Below are positions 1-9,492 of a stretch of 60,476 bases of DNA, one piece after another. The number at the start of each line of letters is the position of its first letter. Position 1 is the stretch's first letter. Location: assembly GCF_001311175.1 (NCBI RefSeq), contig NZ_BBAI01000013.1, positions 1 to 60,476 of the forward strand, read 5' to 3'. This DNA is from Lacticaseibacillus pantheris DSM 15945 = JCM 12539 = NBRC 106106 (lineage in GTDB: Bacteria > Bacillota > Bacilli > Lactobacillales > Lactobacillaceae). The notes under the pieces are model-generated. The model was not told where the DNA came from. It was given only the letters and a program-made list of their open reading frames with translations, and did not search any database. The translations under genes were made by a program, and so were the position numbers.

Positions 1-470
1 GTGGTGCGACGCGCGGTGGCCTTTGGGACTGCGGCTTACGTGCCCTACGCCGTAGGTTGCTACACCCGCACGCTCCGGCCGTGCCGGCCTCCCGCGGATT
101 CTGTAGACAAAGGAAACCGCTTTGTCTACAGAATCTGCCGCTGTAACTCGCTACGCTCGAACAGCGCTCTGGGGTCGCAGCAACTACGTCTCCGGGCACG
201 ACGCCTCCGTCCCAAAGGTCACCCACGGGTTCCCGTTATGTCGTGGCAGTACTTACCATTACGACCTCACATGCCTCCGCTCACCGTTCCGACCGGCACG
301 ACGTCTCGCTACTAGTGCAACCACGTCTCTGGACACGACGCCCCCACCCCAAAGGACACCCGCGGGCTCCCGACGCATAGTGGCAGTGGTAACCATTCCG
401 ACCCCACACGCCTCCGCGCACCGGTCCGACCGACGCGGCCTCACACTACGGTAGCAGTTACACCTTTGGG
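1..470 (-). repeat. Dispersed structured repeat, copy 1 (reaches the window edge)
   Basis: Read on the minus strand, this stretch matches the copies near 930-1230 and 33090-33580. Shared blocks are a GGCCGCGTCGGTCGG edge (about 425-446), GCGTGTGGGGTCGGAATGG (about 391-411) and a GGCGTAGGGCACGTAAGCCG block (about 31-52). Two diverged tandem units lie at about 198-306 and 340-446. A near-perfect 16-17 bp hairpin sits at 95-137 (arm GATTCTGTAGACAAAG). No plausible gene is seen; the overlapping open frames disagree with codon use of the neighbours. The start is cut off by the window. Confidence 0.7.
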
Positions 471-929
471 TACGGAACAGCCGTCCCAAAGCTCGCTTAC
501 GAGTTACCGGTAGTTGAGCGTGGTTGTCGTTAACTAACAATTGTGTTGATTTTTGCAGTGCACCGTTGATACAGTTTCAGAGTTATCAGTCATTCTATGA
601 TATGCAAGAACTAGTTATTCTAAAGCCGCGGGACAGTTTAAACGTATTTCATTATTACGGCAGTTGTCATCAAATGGTGTATGTGTGCTACTACGGAACA
701 TTATCATTCGCTTATTATCCCGGGTTTGTCGTAGAGAATGGTTTAATAATTGATAAATATGTTGGCGTTAACGGTTCTATCGGGTTGGGGAAATTTGTTG
801 TGTACCAACTTTCTGGGCCGGATTGTTTCAGATTCATTCGTTTTCTTCCCCGTTTTCTTCTCCCACTATTGGGAACTAGCGGACGGTCTTTGGTGGGGAC
901 GCGGCGCGCACGGAGACGTGGATGCAATA
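471..929. other. Gene-free spacer between two repeat copies
   Basis: This spacer is AT-richer than its flanks. An open frame at 524-937 would give 137 residues, but it has no ribosome binding site, no recognisable domain and runs into the repeat. I see no gene here. Confidence 0.5.
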
Positions 930-1230
930 TAGTGTGAGGCCGCGTCGGTCGGGTTGGTGAGTGAAGGCGTGTGGGCCGGAGTGGCAACACTGCCGGGGTG
1001 CAACGTTCTTATGGCTTTAGCCATTAGAACGCGACGAGTTCTTAGCCCAGCCGGTGGTTTTCCGGGTGGGCTAAGAATCGCACCGGAAACTCGCATGCAC
1101 TTGGCGAGTTGTAGGTTTCGCCCTAGCAGTGGATTGCCGCGGAGTGCCCACGAAAGCCGTAGCTCACCAACCCGGCCAACGCTGCCGGCAACCATTATTG
1201 TAGCAATCACGGCGTAGGGCACGAAAGCTG
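930..1230 (+). repeat. Dispersed structured repeat, copy 2
   Basis: This copy shares order and many blocks with 33090-33460: the GGCCGCGTCGGTCGG edge, an ACTGCCGGGG block, TTAGAACGCGACGA, a CCGGTG-TTTTCCGG hairpin, a CTTGGCG hairpin, TTCGCCC-AGCAGTGG, CCCACGAAAGCCG and GGCGTAGGGCACG. Three hairpins are visible: 1004-1031 (TTTA cap), about 1045-1082 (TTCTTAGCCCA paired with TGGGCTAAGAA) and about 1091-1112 (ACTCGC paired with GCGAGT). The stems differ in sequence from the other copy but remain paired. Confidence 0.75.
1004..1031 (+). repeat. TTTA-capped hairpin, member a
   Basis: The order is CGTTCT, a T/T mismatch, ATGGC, a TTTA loop, GCCAT, then AGAACG. Outer stem, mismatch, inner stem and TTTA cap follow the same plan as 27763-27796, 32619-32648 and 33170-33203, with unrelated stem sequences. 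Confidence 0.75.
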
Positions 1231-1355
1231 CAACTCCATCGCCACTTTGCCTGCACGGGCCCACCAGTTGCTACACCACGCGGCCTATATATGTTAGAAT
1301 TTTACCAGTATGGGTGCGCAAAAGTGTACCAACGAACAAATTGGAAACGGACGTG

Positions 1356-2294
1356 ATGATGGTGTCAGTAGCAACAAAAACAGTCGCCGGTCTGCCGGTG
1401 ATGGTGGACGAACCTTTGTCCAACTATACCTTTACCAAAACGGGTGGTCCCGCCGACATGTTGGCCTTTCCCGAAACGGTGGAGCAAGTCCACGCACTGG
1501 TCGACTACGCACAAATTGAAAAGGTGCCCCTGACCGTCATCGGTAACGCCAGCAACCTCATCGTGCGTGACGGTGGCATTCGTGGCCTCACCATTATTCT
1601 CACCGCTATGCACGAGATTAGGGTTACCGCTACCGGCGTAACCGCGTCAGCCGGTGCCCGGATTATCGATACCGCTGATGCTGCTGGTGCAGCCGGCTTG
1701 TCGGGGTTGGAGTTTGCCGCGGGTATCCCGGGCTCAGTCGGCGGCGCCGTATTCATGAACGCCGGGGCCTACGGTGGTGAAGTCAGTGAGTGTCTCGCCA
1801 GCGTCGATGTCTTGACGCGCGACGGGGAATTTAAGACCTATACCGCCGCCCAAATGGACTTTAGCTACCGCCATTCCTATATTCAGGGAACGGGTGATAT
1901 TGTCCTCAGCGCCACCTTTGACCTACGTCCTGGTGACGCCACGGCTATCCGGGCCGAAATGGATGAGCTCAACGCTCGTCGCGCCGCCCGCCAGCCGCTC
2001 GAGTACCCCTCGTGTGGGAGCGTATTTAAGCGTCCCAAGGGTCACTTTGTTGGTCCCATGATTCAGCAGGCGGGTCTGCAGGGGCACGTGATTGGCGGGG
2101 CCCAGGTTTCCCGGAAACACGCCGGGTTTATTGTGAACATAAATCATGCCACCGCGACGGACTACGTGGACATGATCCACTTTGTCCAGGCGCACGTTGA
2201 TCCAATGTTTCACGTAGACCTGCAACCCGAAGTACGTATTATTGGTGAAGAACCGGCGCACCCTGAGCACCATACGGGGTATGATCCGGAATAA
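1356..2294 (+). CDS. murB: UDP-N-acetylenolpyruvoylglucosamine reductase
   Basis: FAD-dependent NADPH reductase that makes UDP-N-acetylmuramate in the cytoplasm, the second committed step of peptidoglycan synthesis. The N-terminal FAD-binding part shows [12 protein letters not shown] and [37 protein letters not shown] is the MurB nucleotide signature, and the catalytic serine lies in [11 protein letters not shown]. The C-terminal [14 protein letters not shown] and EVRIIGEE complete a type II (short) MurB of about 312 residues. I prefer the ATG at 1356, after GGAAACGGA, over an upstream GTG at 1314 that has no ribosome binding site. It stands alone ahead of a sodium/proton antiporter. Confidence 0.95.
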   Translation: MMVSVATKTVAGLPVMVDEPLSNYTFTKTGGPADMLAFPETVEQVHALVDYAQIEKVPLTVIGNASNLIVRDGGIRGLTIILTAMHEIRVTATGVTASAGARIIDTADAAGAAGLSGLEFAAGIPGSVGGAVFMNAGAYGGEVSECLASVDVLTRDGEFKTYTAAQMDFSYRHSYIQGTGDIVLSATFDLRPGDATAIRAEMDELNARRAARQPLEYPSCGSVFKRPKGHFVGPMIQQAGLQGHVIGGAQVSRKHAGFIVNINHATATDYVDMIHFVQAHVDPMFHVDLQPEVRIIGEEPAHPEHHTGYDPE

Positions 2295-2318
2295 ATTATT
2301 ATGGTTAGGGGGGCTATC

Positions 2319-4469
2319 GTGGAGCTAATTGAAAGTATCATGGCGATGGTCGCCCTCGTTATTTTAGGTAGCGTTATTAACCGCTACCTAGTGGTCGTCC
2401 CCGTGGCGTTGATTCAGGCCGCGCTGGGGTTGATTGTTGCGTTGACGTTCAAAGTTGAATTGCAGGTCAGTACCGACTGGTTCATGCTGTTATTCATGGC
2501 GCCGTTGCTGTTTAACGATGGGCGGCACTACCCCAAACGACAGTTGTGGTATTTACGCGGTCCCATTTTAGGCAACGCGGTGTTGCTAGTTCTGGCCTCG
2601 ACTTTGATTGGTGGTTGGCTTTTCCACTTGCTATCGCCCAGTACGCCGTTGGCCGCCGCCTTTGCGTTGGCCGCGATTTTGTCACCAACTGACCTGATTG
2701 CCGTCCAGGGGCTGGCCGCGCGTATTCACCTGCCGCGAACCGTGCTGAACCTGGTCTCCGGCGAAAGTATGATTAACGATGCCAGTGGGTTGATTAGTTT
2801 TAAGTATGCGGTTGCGGCCGCGGTCTCCGGCACGTTCATTTTGCAACGCCGTGCGCGACTTTTTTTTACGTCAGCGTGGTGGGGTTGCTGGTGGGCACGG
2901 TCCTAATCTTGCTAATTAACGGATTGCGCCGCTGGTTGCTTAAACAGGGAATTAATGACTACGCGTTACACACCGTGTTACAAATTCTTACGCCGTTTAT
3001 CATTTACTTTGTGGCGGACGAGCTGTTGCACTCCTCTGGCGTAATTGCCGTTGTGATTGCCGGGTTGCTGAGTAATGGTCAACCCGGGCTGCAAAGTGCG
3101 GTCCTACCCGAGCTCCGCCTAGTGTCAGAGCGTACTTGGGACATTGTGGTTTACCTGCTGAACGGCATTATCTTCGTGCTCCTGGGCATGGAGCTGCCGG
3201 TGGCAATGGGGGCGACCATTAAAAACGAGCAGGCCAGCACATCTGAAGCATTACTGTTGGTGGTGCTGATGTACGTAATCCTGCTTGTGGTCCGTGTGGC
3301 CTGGCTGTACGGCAACATGTTGCTCACTGCCCGCCGCTCCCAGCGTCGGGGACAGGCGTGGCGTTGGCCACCATTTCAGCAGGCAGTGGTTACCGGCATT
3401 TCCGGGGTGCGGGGCGCCATCACCCTCATTGGTGTGTTGTCGTTGCCGCTGACCGTTGCTGGGGGGGATGGCTTTCCGGGCCGAGCGCTGATTCTCTTTG
3501 TTGCCGCGGGGGTCGTTATCCTGAGTCTCGTGGTGGCGTCTATTGCGTTACCGATCATTACCCGTGAGCGGGTCGTGGTGCAAGGCCGTGGTGACTCTGC
3601 GGCTTTGGCTGCTGCTGATCAGGCGACCTCGATGATACTGATGACGACGAAGATGAGGTAGCCGCAGCACAACTGTCATTTCCAGAAGCGCAAAGTTACA
3701 CCTTACAATCGGCCGTACGGATGATTGAGTCTGAACGGCGGACGGAAAACCAGAAACCAGCATTGGACTTACTCGCGGAGTACCAGGCGCGGATTCGCCG
3801 GTTGGCGTTTATCAATGCGGATAAACCTGATGACGCCATCCCGCCGCTGCTAGCCGACGAACTGAACCTACGGCGTATCGGTCTAACCGGAGAGCAACAG
3901 GCCCTCACACAGCTTTGGCGTGAAGGCCGGATTCTGGCGGATACTTACATTGAGACCCGGGATCGCATTCAGCAGCGGGTGGAGGATATCGACCGTTCGC
4001 TCGCGCATGCGGGGCGCCGTAGTGTGTCCGCATGGTTCCGCCACCGCTGGCGACAAATCAAGCGGGGAGTGGCACATCTACGTTGATTGACCGGCGTGAT
4101 GGCCACCACTATAGCGAGCAGCTATTGGTTGAGAAAGAAACGGCCAAAGGTGGCTTGAAGCACCTCAGCGCCGTGATGCGCCAACAACCGGAGCAGGCGC
4201 AGCAGTACGACCGGCAGATGGTGTACGCCCAGGTGGTGCACTACCGTAACCGGATTGCCAACGCCAAGGCGGCCGGGAAGAAACGCAACACAGATTATGA
4301 TGATGAACTTCGCCGGCTCCGGCTACTGGGATTCGCCGCCGAACGTACCGCTATTCGACGGTTAATGGATAACGGTTATATTACCACCGGGATGGCGACT
4401 AAGCTGAGCGCCGACGTGAGTTATACCGAAAACGCCGCGAACTTGGCGGATGTGGATGATGCGTCGTAG
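2319..4469 (+). CDS. CPA1-family Na+/H+ antiporter, three frameshifts in this sequence
   Basis: Integral membrane monovalent cation/proton antiporter. About ten hydrophobic segments precede a long charged cytoplasmic tail. AAILSPTDLIAVQ and GESMINDASGLI are the conserved CPA1 ion-site motifs, and GISGVRGAITL is the late membrane motif. The tail is rich in Asp/Glu and Arg, ending near VDDAS. The reading frame changes at a T8 run (2860-2867), near 3600-3618 and at a GGGG near 4056. Once joined, the pieces give one protein of about 716 residues, a normal length, so sequencing indels are likelier than decay. GTG at 2319 follows AGGGGGG and is a better start than ATG 2301. Confidence 0.85.
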
Positions 4470-4490
4470 TTTAACGTCAGTAGAGGGACT

Positions 4491-4514
4491 AGTGCCGTTG
4501 GGTAACCTGGCACT
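4491..4514. promoter_or_regulatory. Inverted repeat just upstream of potA
   Basis: AGTGCC at 4491-4496 pairs with GGCACT at 4509-4514 across 12 bases, 30 bases ahead of the potA start. It could be an operator or an mRNA hairpin. No known consensus is recognised. Confidence 0.35.
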
Positions 4515-4543
4515 GGTAATACATAGATATGGGGGAAGGTACA

Positions 4544-5632
4544 TTGGCAGCACCAATCGTAGAGTTACGCCATGTTTTTAAAAATTACGGTGATACTACC
4601 GTACTGCAAGACATCGACATCAGTCTGGAAGCGGGTAAGTTTTACACGTTATTAGGCCCCTCTGGTAGCGGTAAAACCACCATTTTGCGGGCCATCGCGG
4701 GTTTCCTCAGCGTGAGTGGTGGCGACGTTATGATTGCCGGGCAGCGGGTGAACGATATCCCCGCGAACCAACGGGATGTGAACACCGTCTTTCAGGACTA
4801 CGCGTTATTTCCCCACATGGACGTCTTTGATAACGTTGCGTACGGCTTGCGTATTCGCAAAGTGGATAAGCCAGCCATCATGACGCGTGTGCAGGACGCC
4901 CTGCACATGGTGCGGTTAGACAACCTGGGTGACCGGATGATTAGCGAGTTGTCTGGTGGTCAGCAGCAACGTGTCGCAATTGCCCGGGCAATCGTGCTGG
5001 AGCCAAAGGTGCTGTTGCTGGACGAGCCGCTATCGGCTTTGGACGCCAAGTTGCGCCAAGATATGCAGTACGAATTACGTGACCTGCAGCAGCGCCTGGG
5101 TATCACCTTCCTGTTCGTTACCCACGACCAGGAGGAGGCGTTGGCGTTATCCGACGAAATTTTTGTCATGAATGACGGCCAGGTGCAGCAAAGTGGCACC
5201 CCGGTCGACATTTATGACGAGCCCATCAACCACTTTGTCGCCGATTTTATTGGCCAGAGTAATATTGTGACAGGCCGGATGATTGCCGATTACCGCGTTC
5301 AGTTTAACGGCAAAACCTTCGACTGTGCGGATGCGGGTATGCGGCCTAACGAGCCCGTGGAGGTCGTTCTACGGCCTGAGGACCTGGACGTGACGGATTT
5401 GGAGCACGGCAAAGTGGCGGTGCGGGTCGATACGCAGTTGTTCCGGGGTGACTACTACGAGATCGTGGCTTACGATGACGCCCAAAATGAGTGGTTGATC
5501 CATTCCACCAATCCAGCATCTGAGGATGGGCTAGTGGGCCTCTACTTTGACCCCGAAGACATCCACGTTATGCGGTTTGGTGAGTCGGAAGAAGACTTTG
5601 ATGCGCGTTTGGAGAGCTACGAGGAGGAATAG
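4544..5632 (+). CDS. potA: Spermidine/putrescine ABC transporter ATP-binding subunit
   Basis: ATPase subunit that powers polyamine uptake on the cytoplasmic face. Walker A is GPSGSGKTT, the Q-loop lies in [11 protein letters not shown], the signature is LSGGQQQR, Walker B is [12 protein letters not shown] and the H-loop is [14 protein letters not shown]-like C-terminal domain follows from about residue 240. The TTG at 4544 is preferred because GGGGGAAGG sits immediately upstream and would lie inside the protein if the ATG at 4529 were used. It gives about 362 residues, usual for PotA. It starts the potABCD operon, and potB follows after 3 bases. Confidence 0.93.
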   Translation: MAAPIVELRHVFKNYGDTTVLQDIDISLEAGKFYTLLGPSGSGKTTILRAIAGFLSVSGGDVMIAGQRVNDIPANQRDVNTVFQDYALFPHMDVFDNVAYGLRIRKVDKPAIMTRVQDALHMVRLDNLGDRMISELSGGQQQRVAIARAIVLEPKVLLLDEPLSALDAKLRQDMQYELRDLQQRLGITFLFVTHDQEEALALSDEIFVMNDGQVQQSGTPVDIYDEPINHFVADFIGQSNIVTGRMIADYRVQFNGKTFDCADAGMRPNEPVEVVLRPEDLDVTDLEHGKVAVRVDTQLFRGDYYEIVAYDDAQNEWLIHSTNPASEDGLVGLYFDPEDIHVMRFGESEEDFDARLESYEEE

Positions 5633-5635
5633 GCC

Positions 5636-6460
5636 ATGCGTAAAACCGTTAATGCGGCTATTACGTCCCGTACTTCCTGTGGTTGGGACTGTTCGTAATT
5701 GCGCCCGTGGTGCTGATTTGTTACCAAAGTTTTTTTTGACATCAACGGCCACTTTACCCTGAGTAATTATGCGGAGTACTTTCAGTCGGGTACGTACCTG
5801 GCGATGACCTTTAACTCGGTATGGTATGCGTTGCTCATTACTGCGGCGACACTACTGGTGAGTTATCCGGCGGCGTACTTTTTGCATTACACCAAGCACA
5901 AGCAATTATGGTTATTGCTCATTATCATGCCCACTTGGATTAACTTATTACTGAAGGCGTATGCGTTCATTGGAATTCTGGGTAAACATGGTGCCCTGAA
6001 TAACCTCTTGGGTGCCATGGGGATGGCACCGCATCAGTTCCTGTTCACGGATGCGGCCTTCATATTGGTTGCCGCGTACATTGAAATTCCGTTTATGATT
6101 CTGCCAATTTTTAACGCGATTGAGGAATTGAATGAGGGGCTGGTTAACGCCAGTAAGGACCTTGGCGCTAGCGGGTGGCAGACTTTTACCAAAGTGGTCT
6201 TTCCACTCAGCTTGTCGGGTGTCAAAAGCGGTGTGCAGGCGGTTTTCATTCCCAGCCTGAGCCTCTTCATGTTGACGCGACTCATTGGTGGTAACCGGGT
6301 CATCACGTTGGGGACCGCCATCGAGGAACACTTCCTCACCACGATGAACTGGGGGATGGGCTCCACGATTGGCGTGGTGCTCATTGTCGCCATGGTCATC
6401 ATTATGTTATTGACCAGTGAACGCCAGCACCGGAAAGGGCGGGTGATTCACCGTGCGTAA
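5636..6460 (+). CDS. potB: Spermidine/putrescine ABC transporter permease, frameshifted
   Basis: Inner-membrane permease with about six helices. The binding-protein-dependent transport motif region (EELNEGLVNASKDLGASGWQ) contacts PotA. From ATG 5636 the frame breaks almost at once (about 5641-5650) and again at a T8 run (5730-5737). The other frames read GYYVPYFLWLGLFVIAPV and then DINGHFTLSNYAEYF, which are typical PotB sequence. Joined length is about 274 residues, normal for the family. The stop overlaps the potC start by 8 bases, consistent with translational coupling. Confidence 0.88.
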
Positions 6461-7259
6461 ATTTAAGTGGTCTAACTTATACTTGATCCTGACGTTTATT
6501 GTGCTGTACCTGCCGATTGGTTACCTGATTCTCTACTCCTTCTCGGAGGGGGAGCGCATGACCAACTATCGGGGGTTCACGTGGCGTCATTACCAGGAGC
6601 TATTTGCCGATCCCCGGATGATTCAGATTGTGTTGGATACACTCATTGTGGCGCTACTATCAGCACTGATTGCCACCATTATCGGTACATTGGGAGCCTT
6701 GGCGATTAACAACACCACACGCCCGTCAATGCGCAACACAATTCTGTCGTTGAACAATATTTTGATGGTCAGTCCGGACGTCATTATTGGTGCCAGCTTC
6801 CTGATTTTCTTCACTGCTTTGCGCCTGCCGCTGGGCTTTACGTCCGTATTGCTCAGCCACATAGCATTTTCCATCCCGATTGTGGTGCTGATGGTCTTGC
6901 CAAAGTTGCGGGAGTTATCGGGCTCCTTGATTGATGCGGCGAGGGATATTGGTGCCTCGAACGTTCAGGTGTTGAAGGACGTCATCATTCCGTTCATCAC
7001 CCCAGGCATCTTTGCCGGCTTCTTTATGGCGATGACGTACTCACTGGATGATTTTGCGGTCACGTTCTTTGTTACTGGCAACGGCTTTGAAACCCTATCC
7101 GTTGAAATATACGCACGTGCGCGGCAAGGTATTAGCCTCGAAATTAACGCGCTGTCCGGGATAATGTTCCTCTTTGCATTGGTGCTGGTGGTGGGCTACT
7201 ACTTTGTTCAGCAAGGTCAGAGTGCCCGGAAGACCAAAAAGCGGGGGGTGACCCGTTAG
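6453..7259 (+). CDS. potC: Spermidine/putrescine ABC transporter permease
   Basis: Second permease of the polyamine transporter, 268 residues with six predicted membrane segments. The EAA-like loop is LSGSLIDAARDIGASNVQVLKDVIIP, quoted here in part: SLIDAARDIGAS. It begins at a GTG (MRKFKWSNLY) that overlaps the end of potB. The N-terminal helix and the SLDDFAVTFFVTG segment are characteristic of PotC. Its stop is directly followed by the potD start, so all four subunits are probably made from one message. Confidence 0.93.
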   Translation: MRKFKWSNLYLILTFIVLYLPIGYLILYSFSEGERMTNYRGFTWRHYQELFADPRMIQIVLDTLIVALLSALIATIIGTLGALAINNTTRPSMRNTILSLNNILMVSPDVIIGASFLIFFTALRLPLGFTSVLLSHIAFSIPIVVLMVLPKLRELSGSLIDAARDIGASNVQVLKDVIIPFITPGIFAGFFMAMTYSLDDFAVTFFVTGNGFETLSVEIYARARQGISLEINALSGIMFLFALVLVVGYYFVQQGQSARKTKKRGVTR

Positions 7260-7260
7260 C

Positions 7261-8335
7261 ATGAAAAAAATTAATTGCACTGGCCTGTGCCATTATTGTC
7301 GCCTGCCTGGGGTTGGCGGTTGGTAGTAACCGGCTGTCGGCGTCCACGGGGGATACTGGTGGCAACACGCTTAACCTGGCCAATTGGGGCGACTACATCG
7401 ACCCCAAATTGATTAAGAAGTTTGAGCGGGAAACCGGATTCCACGTGAACGTTGAAACGTTCGATAGCAACGAGGGTATGTATACCAAAGTCAAGCAGGG
7501 TGGAACGGACTACGACTTAACGGTTCCGAGTGAGTACATGGTGGCGAAGATGCGCAAAGAGGGCCTCCTCGTGCGGTTGGACAAGTCACGGCTGCACGGC
7601 TTGAGCAACTTTGGTACGGCCTTTATGAACCGGAGTTTTGACCCGGACAACCAGTATTCCATTCCTTATTTCTGGGGCACGCTGGGGATCATTTATAACG
7701 ATCGGTACGTGCGCCCGGGTAGTATTCAGCACTGGGATGATTTGTGGGCGCGTAAGTATCGTGGTGATATTATGCTCATTGATTCGGCTCGGGACATTAT
7801 GGGGATGAGTCTGGTGTCGCTTGGCAAGTCGGTGAACACGACTGACCGGCCAACGCTGGTAGCGGCGAAGGCCAAGCTCGACGCGTTGACCCCTAACGTA
7901 AAGGCCGTCGTGGCGGATGAAATTAAGATGTACATGGAGCAGGACGAGGCGGCAATTGCGGTGGATTGGTCGGGTGAGGCCAGCGAGATGCTGGGTGAGA
8001 ATAAGCACCTGCACTACGTCGTTCCGAGTGAGGGTAGTAACCTCTGGTTTGACAACTTGGTCATTCCGCGGACGGCCAAACACTACAAGGCAATTTATGC
8101 ATTCCTGAACTTCATGATGCGCCCAGAAAATGCGGCGCAGAACGCAGAGTATGTCGGCTACGCTACACCGAACGACAAGGCGAAGGCGTTGCTACCGGCA
8201 GCGGTGCGTCATGACCGGCAGTTCTACCCGGATGCGCAGACCATGCAGCATTTAGAGGTTTACGATGACCTGGCACCCAAGGTGGTCCGCGAATATAATG
8301 ACTTGTTCCTTGAGTTTAAAATGTACAGAAAATAG
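7261..8335 (+). CDS. potD: Spermidine/putrescine-binding protein, one-base frameshift in signal peptide
   Basis: Extracellular substrate-binding protein of the transporter. ATG 7261 leads into seven A residues (7264-7270). With six, the sequence reads MKKLIALACAIIVACLGLAV, a normal signal peptide or lipoprotein leader, and stays in frame with LNLANWGDYIDPKLIKKFE. Polyamine-binding residues are expected around YDLTVPSEYMV, YFWGTLGIIYN and AVDWSGEA. Length is about 357 residues, typical. The extra A is the clearest example of the homopolymer problem in this window. A strong terminator follows. Confidence 0.92.
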
Positions 8336-8349
8336 CAATACTACGTGAA

Positions 8350-8400
8350 AGTCGGTCCAACCAGATGGGGGTAAACCCGCGGTTGGGCCGACTTTTTTTT
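8350..8400 (+). terminator. Rho-independent terminator after potD
   Basis: AGTCGGTCCAACC pairs with GGTTGGGCCGACT across a 19-base loop and is followed by eight T residues at 8393-8400. Confidence 0.9.
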
Positions 8401-8410
8401 AGAGAGCGCA

Positions 8411-8507
8411 GCCCCGCGGTTAGAAACCAGAGTATAAGTAAGACCGGACGAGAATCCCGCACTTGGATTCTTGTCCGGTCTTGCTTATACGTCGGTTTCT
8501 GCGGGGC
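8411..8507. repeat. Giant hairpin repeat 1 with CACTTG loop
   Basis: Arms of about 45 bases (GCCCCGC ... AGAAACC ... TATAAG ... CCGGAC ... GAATC) are nearly perfect inverted complements with a 9-base loop CCGCACTTG. The arrangement is copied at 8529-8639 with different stem ends (GAGCGGAGCAGGCC instead of GCCCCGC; CATACCCG instead of TAAGACCG), each still self-complementary. Confidence 0.85.
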
Positions 8508-8528
8508 GGAGCTCGTTTTAGAGGCAGA

Positions 8529-8639
8529 GAGCGGAGCAGGCCGTTTAGAAAGCAGAGTATAAGCATACCCGGACGAGAATCCCGCACTTGGATTCTTGTT
8601 CGGGTATGCTTATACGTCGCTTTCTGGCCTGCTCCGCTC
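8529..8639. repeat. Giant hairpin repeat 2 with CACTTG loop
   Basis: GAGCGGAGCAGGCC at the left base pairs with GGCCTGCTCCGCTC at the right base, with TATAAGCATACCCG pairing with CGGGTATGCTTATA inside and the loop CCGCACTTG at the tip. It is a sister of 8411-8507. Confidence 0.85.
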
Positions 8640-8896
8640 GTTTTCATACGCACGAGTAACGCGAGAGCGATGCAGCATTCTCACACCAGGTTGGTTACAC
8701 CGAGCACTTGGCCTTTTGGTGGTAGTACCTTATACGTCGCTTTCTGGCCTGCGCAGCTCGTTTGCATCCGCACGAGTAACGCGGTAAGCATCGCCGAGAG
8801 GCCGTAGTGTTATAGCATGCAGACCGAAGCTATTGCTGTGATCCATTACGCGTACTATCCGCTGTTGGCAAACTCAGCATTGCCGTATGCCTAGCA
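8640..8896. repeat. Right-arm fragment of hairpin repeat and gene-free spacer
   Basis: 8729-8785 repeats the right arm and 3' flank of the preceding hairpin (TTATACGTCGCTTTCTGGCC, then GCACGAGTAACGCG), without the left arm. The same flank GCACGAGTAACGCG follows hairpin 2 at about 8650-8664. No gene is seen between here and the pur promoter. Confidence 0.65.
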
Positions 8897-8940
8897 AAAG
8901 ACGAACATTAAAAACACGAACAATAAAATTGTTCCGATTT
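8897..8940 (+). promoter_or_regulatory. PurBox cluster (probable PurR operators)
   Basis: Two direct copies resembling the PurBox (AWWWCCGAACWWT) occur at 8897-8909 (AAAGACGAACATT) and 8912-8924 (AAACACGAACAAT), and an inverted one at 8928-8940 (ATTGTTCCGATTT). They sit just upstream of the purE -35 box, where PurR of Lactobacillales and Bacillus acts in response to PRPP. Confidence 0.75.
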
Positions 8941-8944
8941 TACG

Positions 8945-8973
8945 TTGAACCGTCCCGCAATCCGTGCTACACT
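8945..8973 (+). promoter_or_regulatory. Promoter of the pur operon
   Basis: TTGAAC (8945-8950), a 17-base spacer and TACACT (8968-8973) lie 30 bases upstream of purE and immediately after the PurBox cluster. Confidence 0.7.
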
Positions 8974-9003
8974 CATCACATCAAACGACAAAGGAGCAAA
9001 CCG

Positions 9004-9492
9004 ATGACAAAGGTGGCAGTGGTGATGGGATCAACCTCTGATTGGCCCACGATGCGGTTAGCGGTAAAGCAGTTATCAGAACTTGAGATTGACTATGATA
9101 CCAAGGTTATTTCGGCACACCGAATGCCTGAAACATTGACTAAATTTGGTCGCGATGCTCGTAACGGCGGTTATAACGTCATTATCGCCGGCGCGGGCGG
9201 TGCGGCACATTTACCGGGGATGTTGGCGGCTAATACCACGTTGCCGGTGATTGGTGTGCCCATCAAAACACGAACATTATCGGGAATGGATTCACTACTG
9301 TCCATTGTGCAAATGCCGGGCGGCGTACCCGTCGCGACGATGGCCATTGGGGATGCTGGGGCGGTCAATGCGGCTTTGTTTGCTGCGGCTATTCTCGCCG
9401 TCACGGATAGCCGCGTTGCCGACCGGTTGCAAAACTTCCGCTCAGCACAAACCCGGCGCGCGATTGAAAGTGAGGCCACGTTAGATGATTAA
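9004..9492 (+). CDS. purE: N5-carboxyaminoimidazole ribonucleotide mutase
   Basis: Converts N5-CAIR to CAIR in de novo purine synthesis, working with PurK. The substrate loop MGSTSDWPTM, the motif SAHRMPE and the GAGGAAHLPGM segment are class I PurE signatures, followed by GMDSLLSIVQMPGGVPVATMAIG. It has 162 residues, standard length. ATG 9004 follows AAAGGAGC at good spacing. It is the first gene of an eleven-gene operon, and its stop overlaps the start of purK by 8 bases. Confidence 0.96.
   Translation: MTKVAVVMGSTSDWPTMRLAVKQLSELEIDYDTKVISAHRMPETLTKFGRDARNGGYNVIIAGAGGAAHLPGMLAANTTLPVIGVPIKTRTLSGMDSLLSIVQMPGGVPVATMAIGDAGAVNAALFAAAILAVTDSRVADRLQNFRSAQTRRAIESEATLDD

Noticed and set aside
524..937. 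137-residue open frame
   Set aside because: No ribosome binding site, no recognisable motif, runs into a repeat copy that is non-coding elsewhere.
2319..4469. Pseudogene call for the antiporter and other split genes
   Set aside because: Shifts sit at simple runs, residue conservation continues in the next frame, and the same pattern affects essential genes.
8640..8996. Purine riboswitch ahead of purE
   Set aside because: No aptamer-like conserved loops are visible; PurBoxes explain regulation instead.
9260..9275. Internal PurBox in purE as a real operator
   Set aside because: The codons there encode a conserved purE segment, so the match is probably coincidental; kept only as a note.
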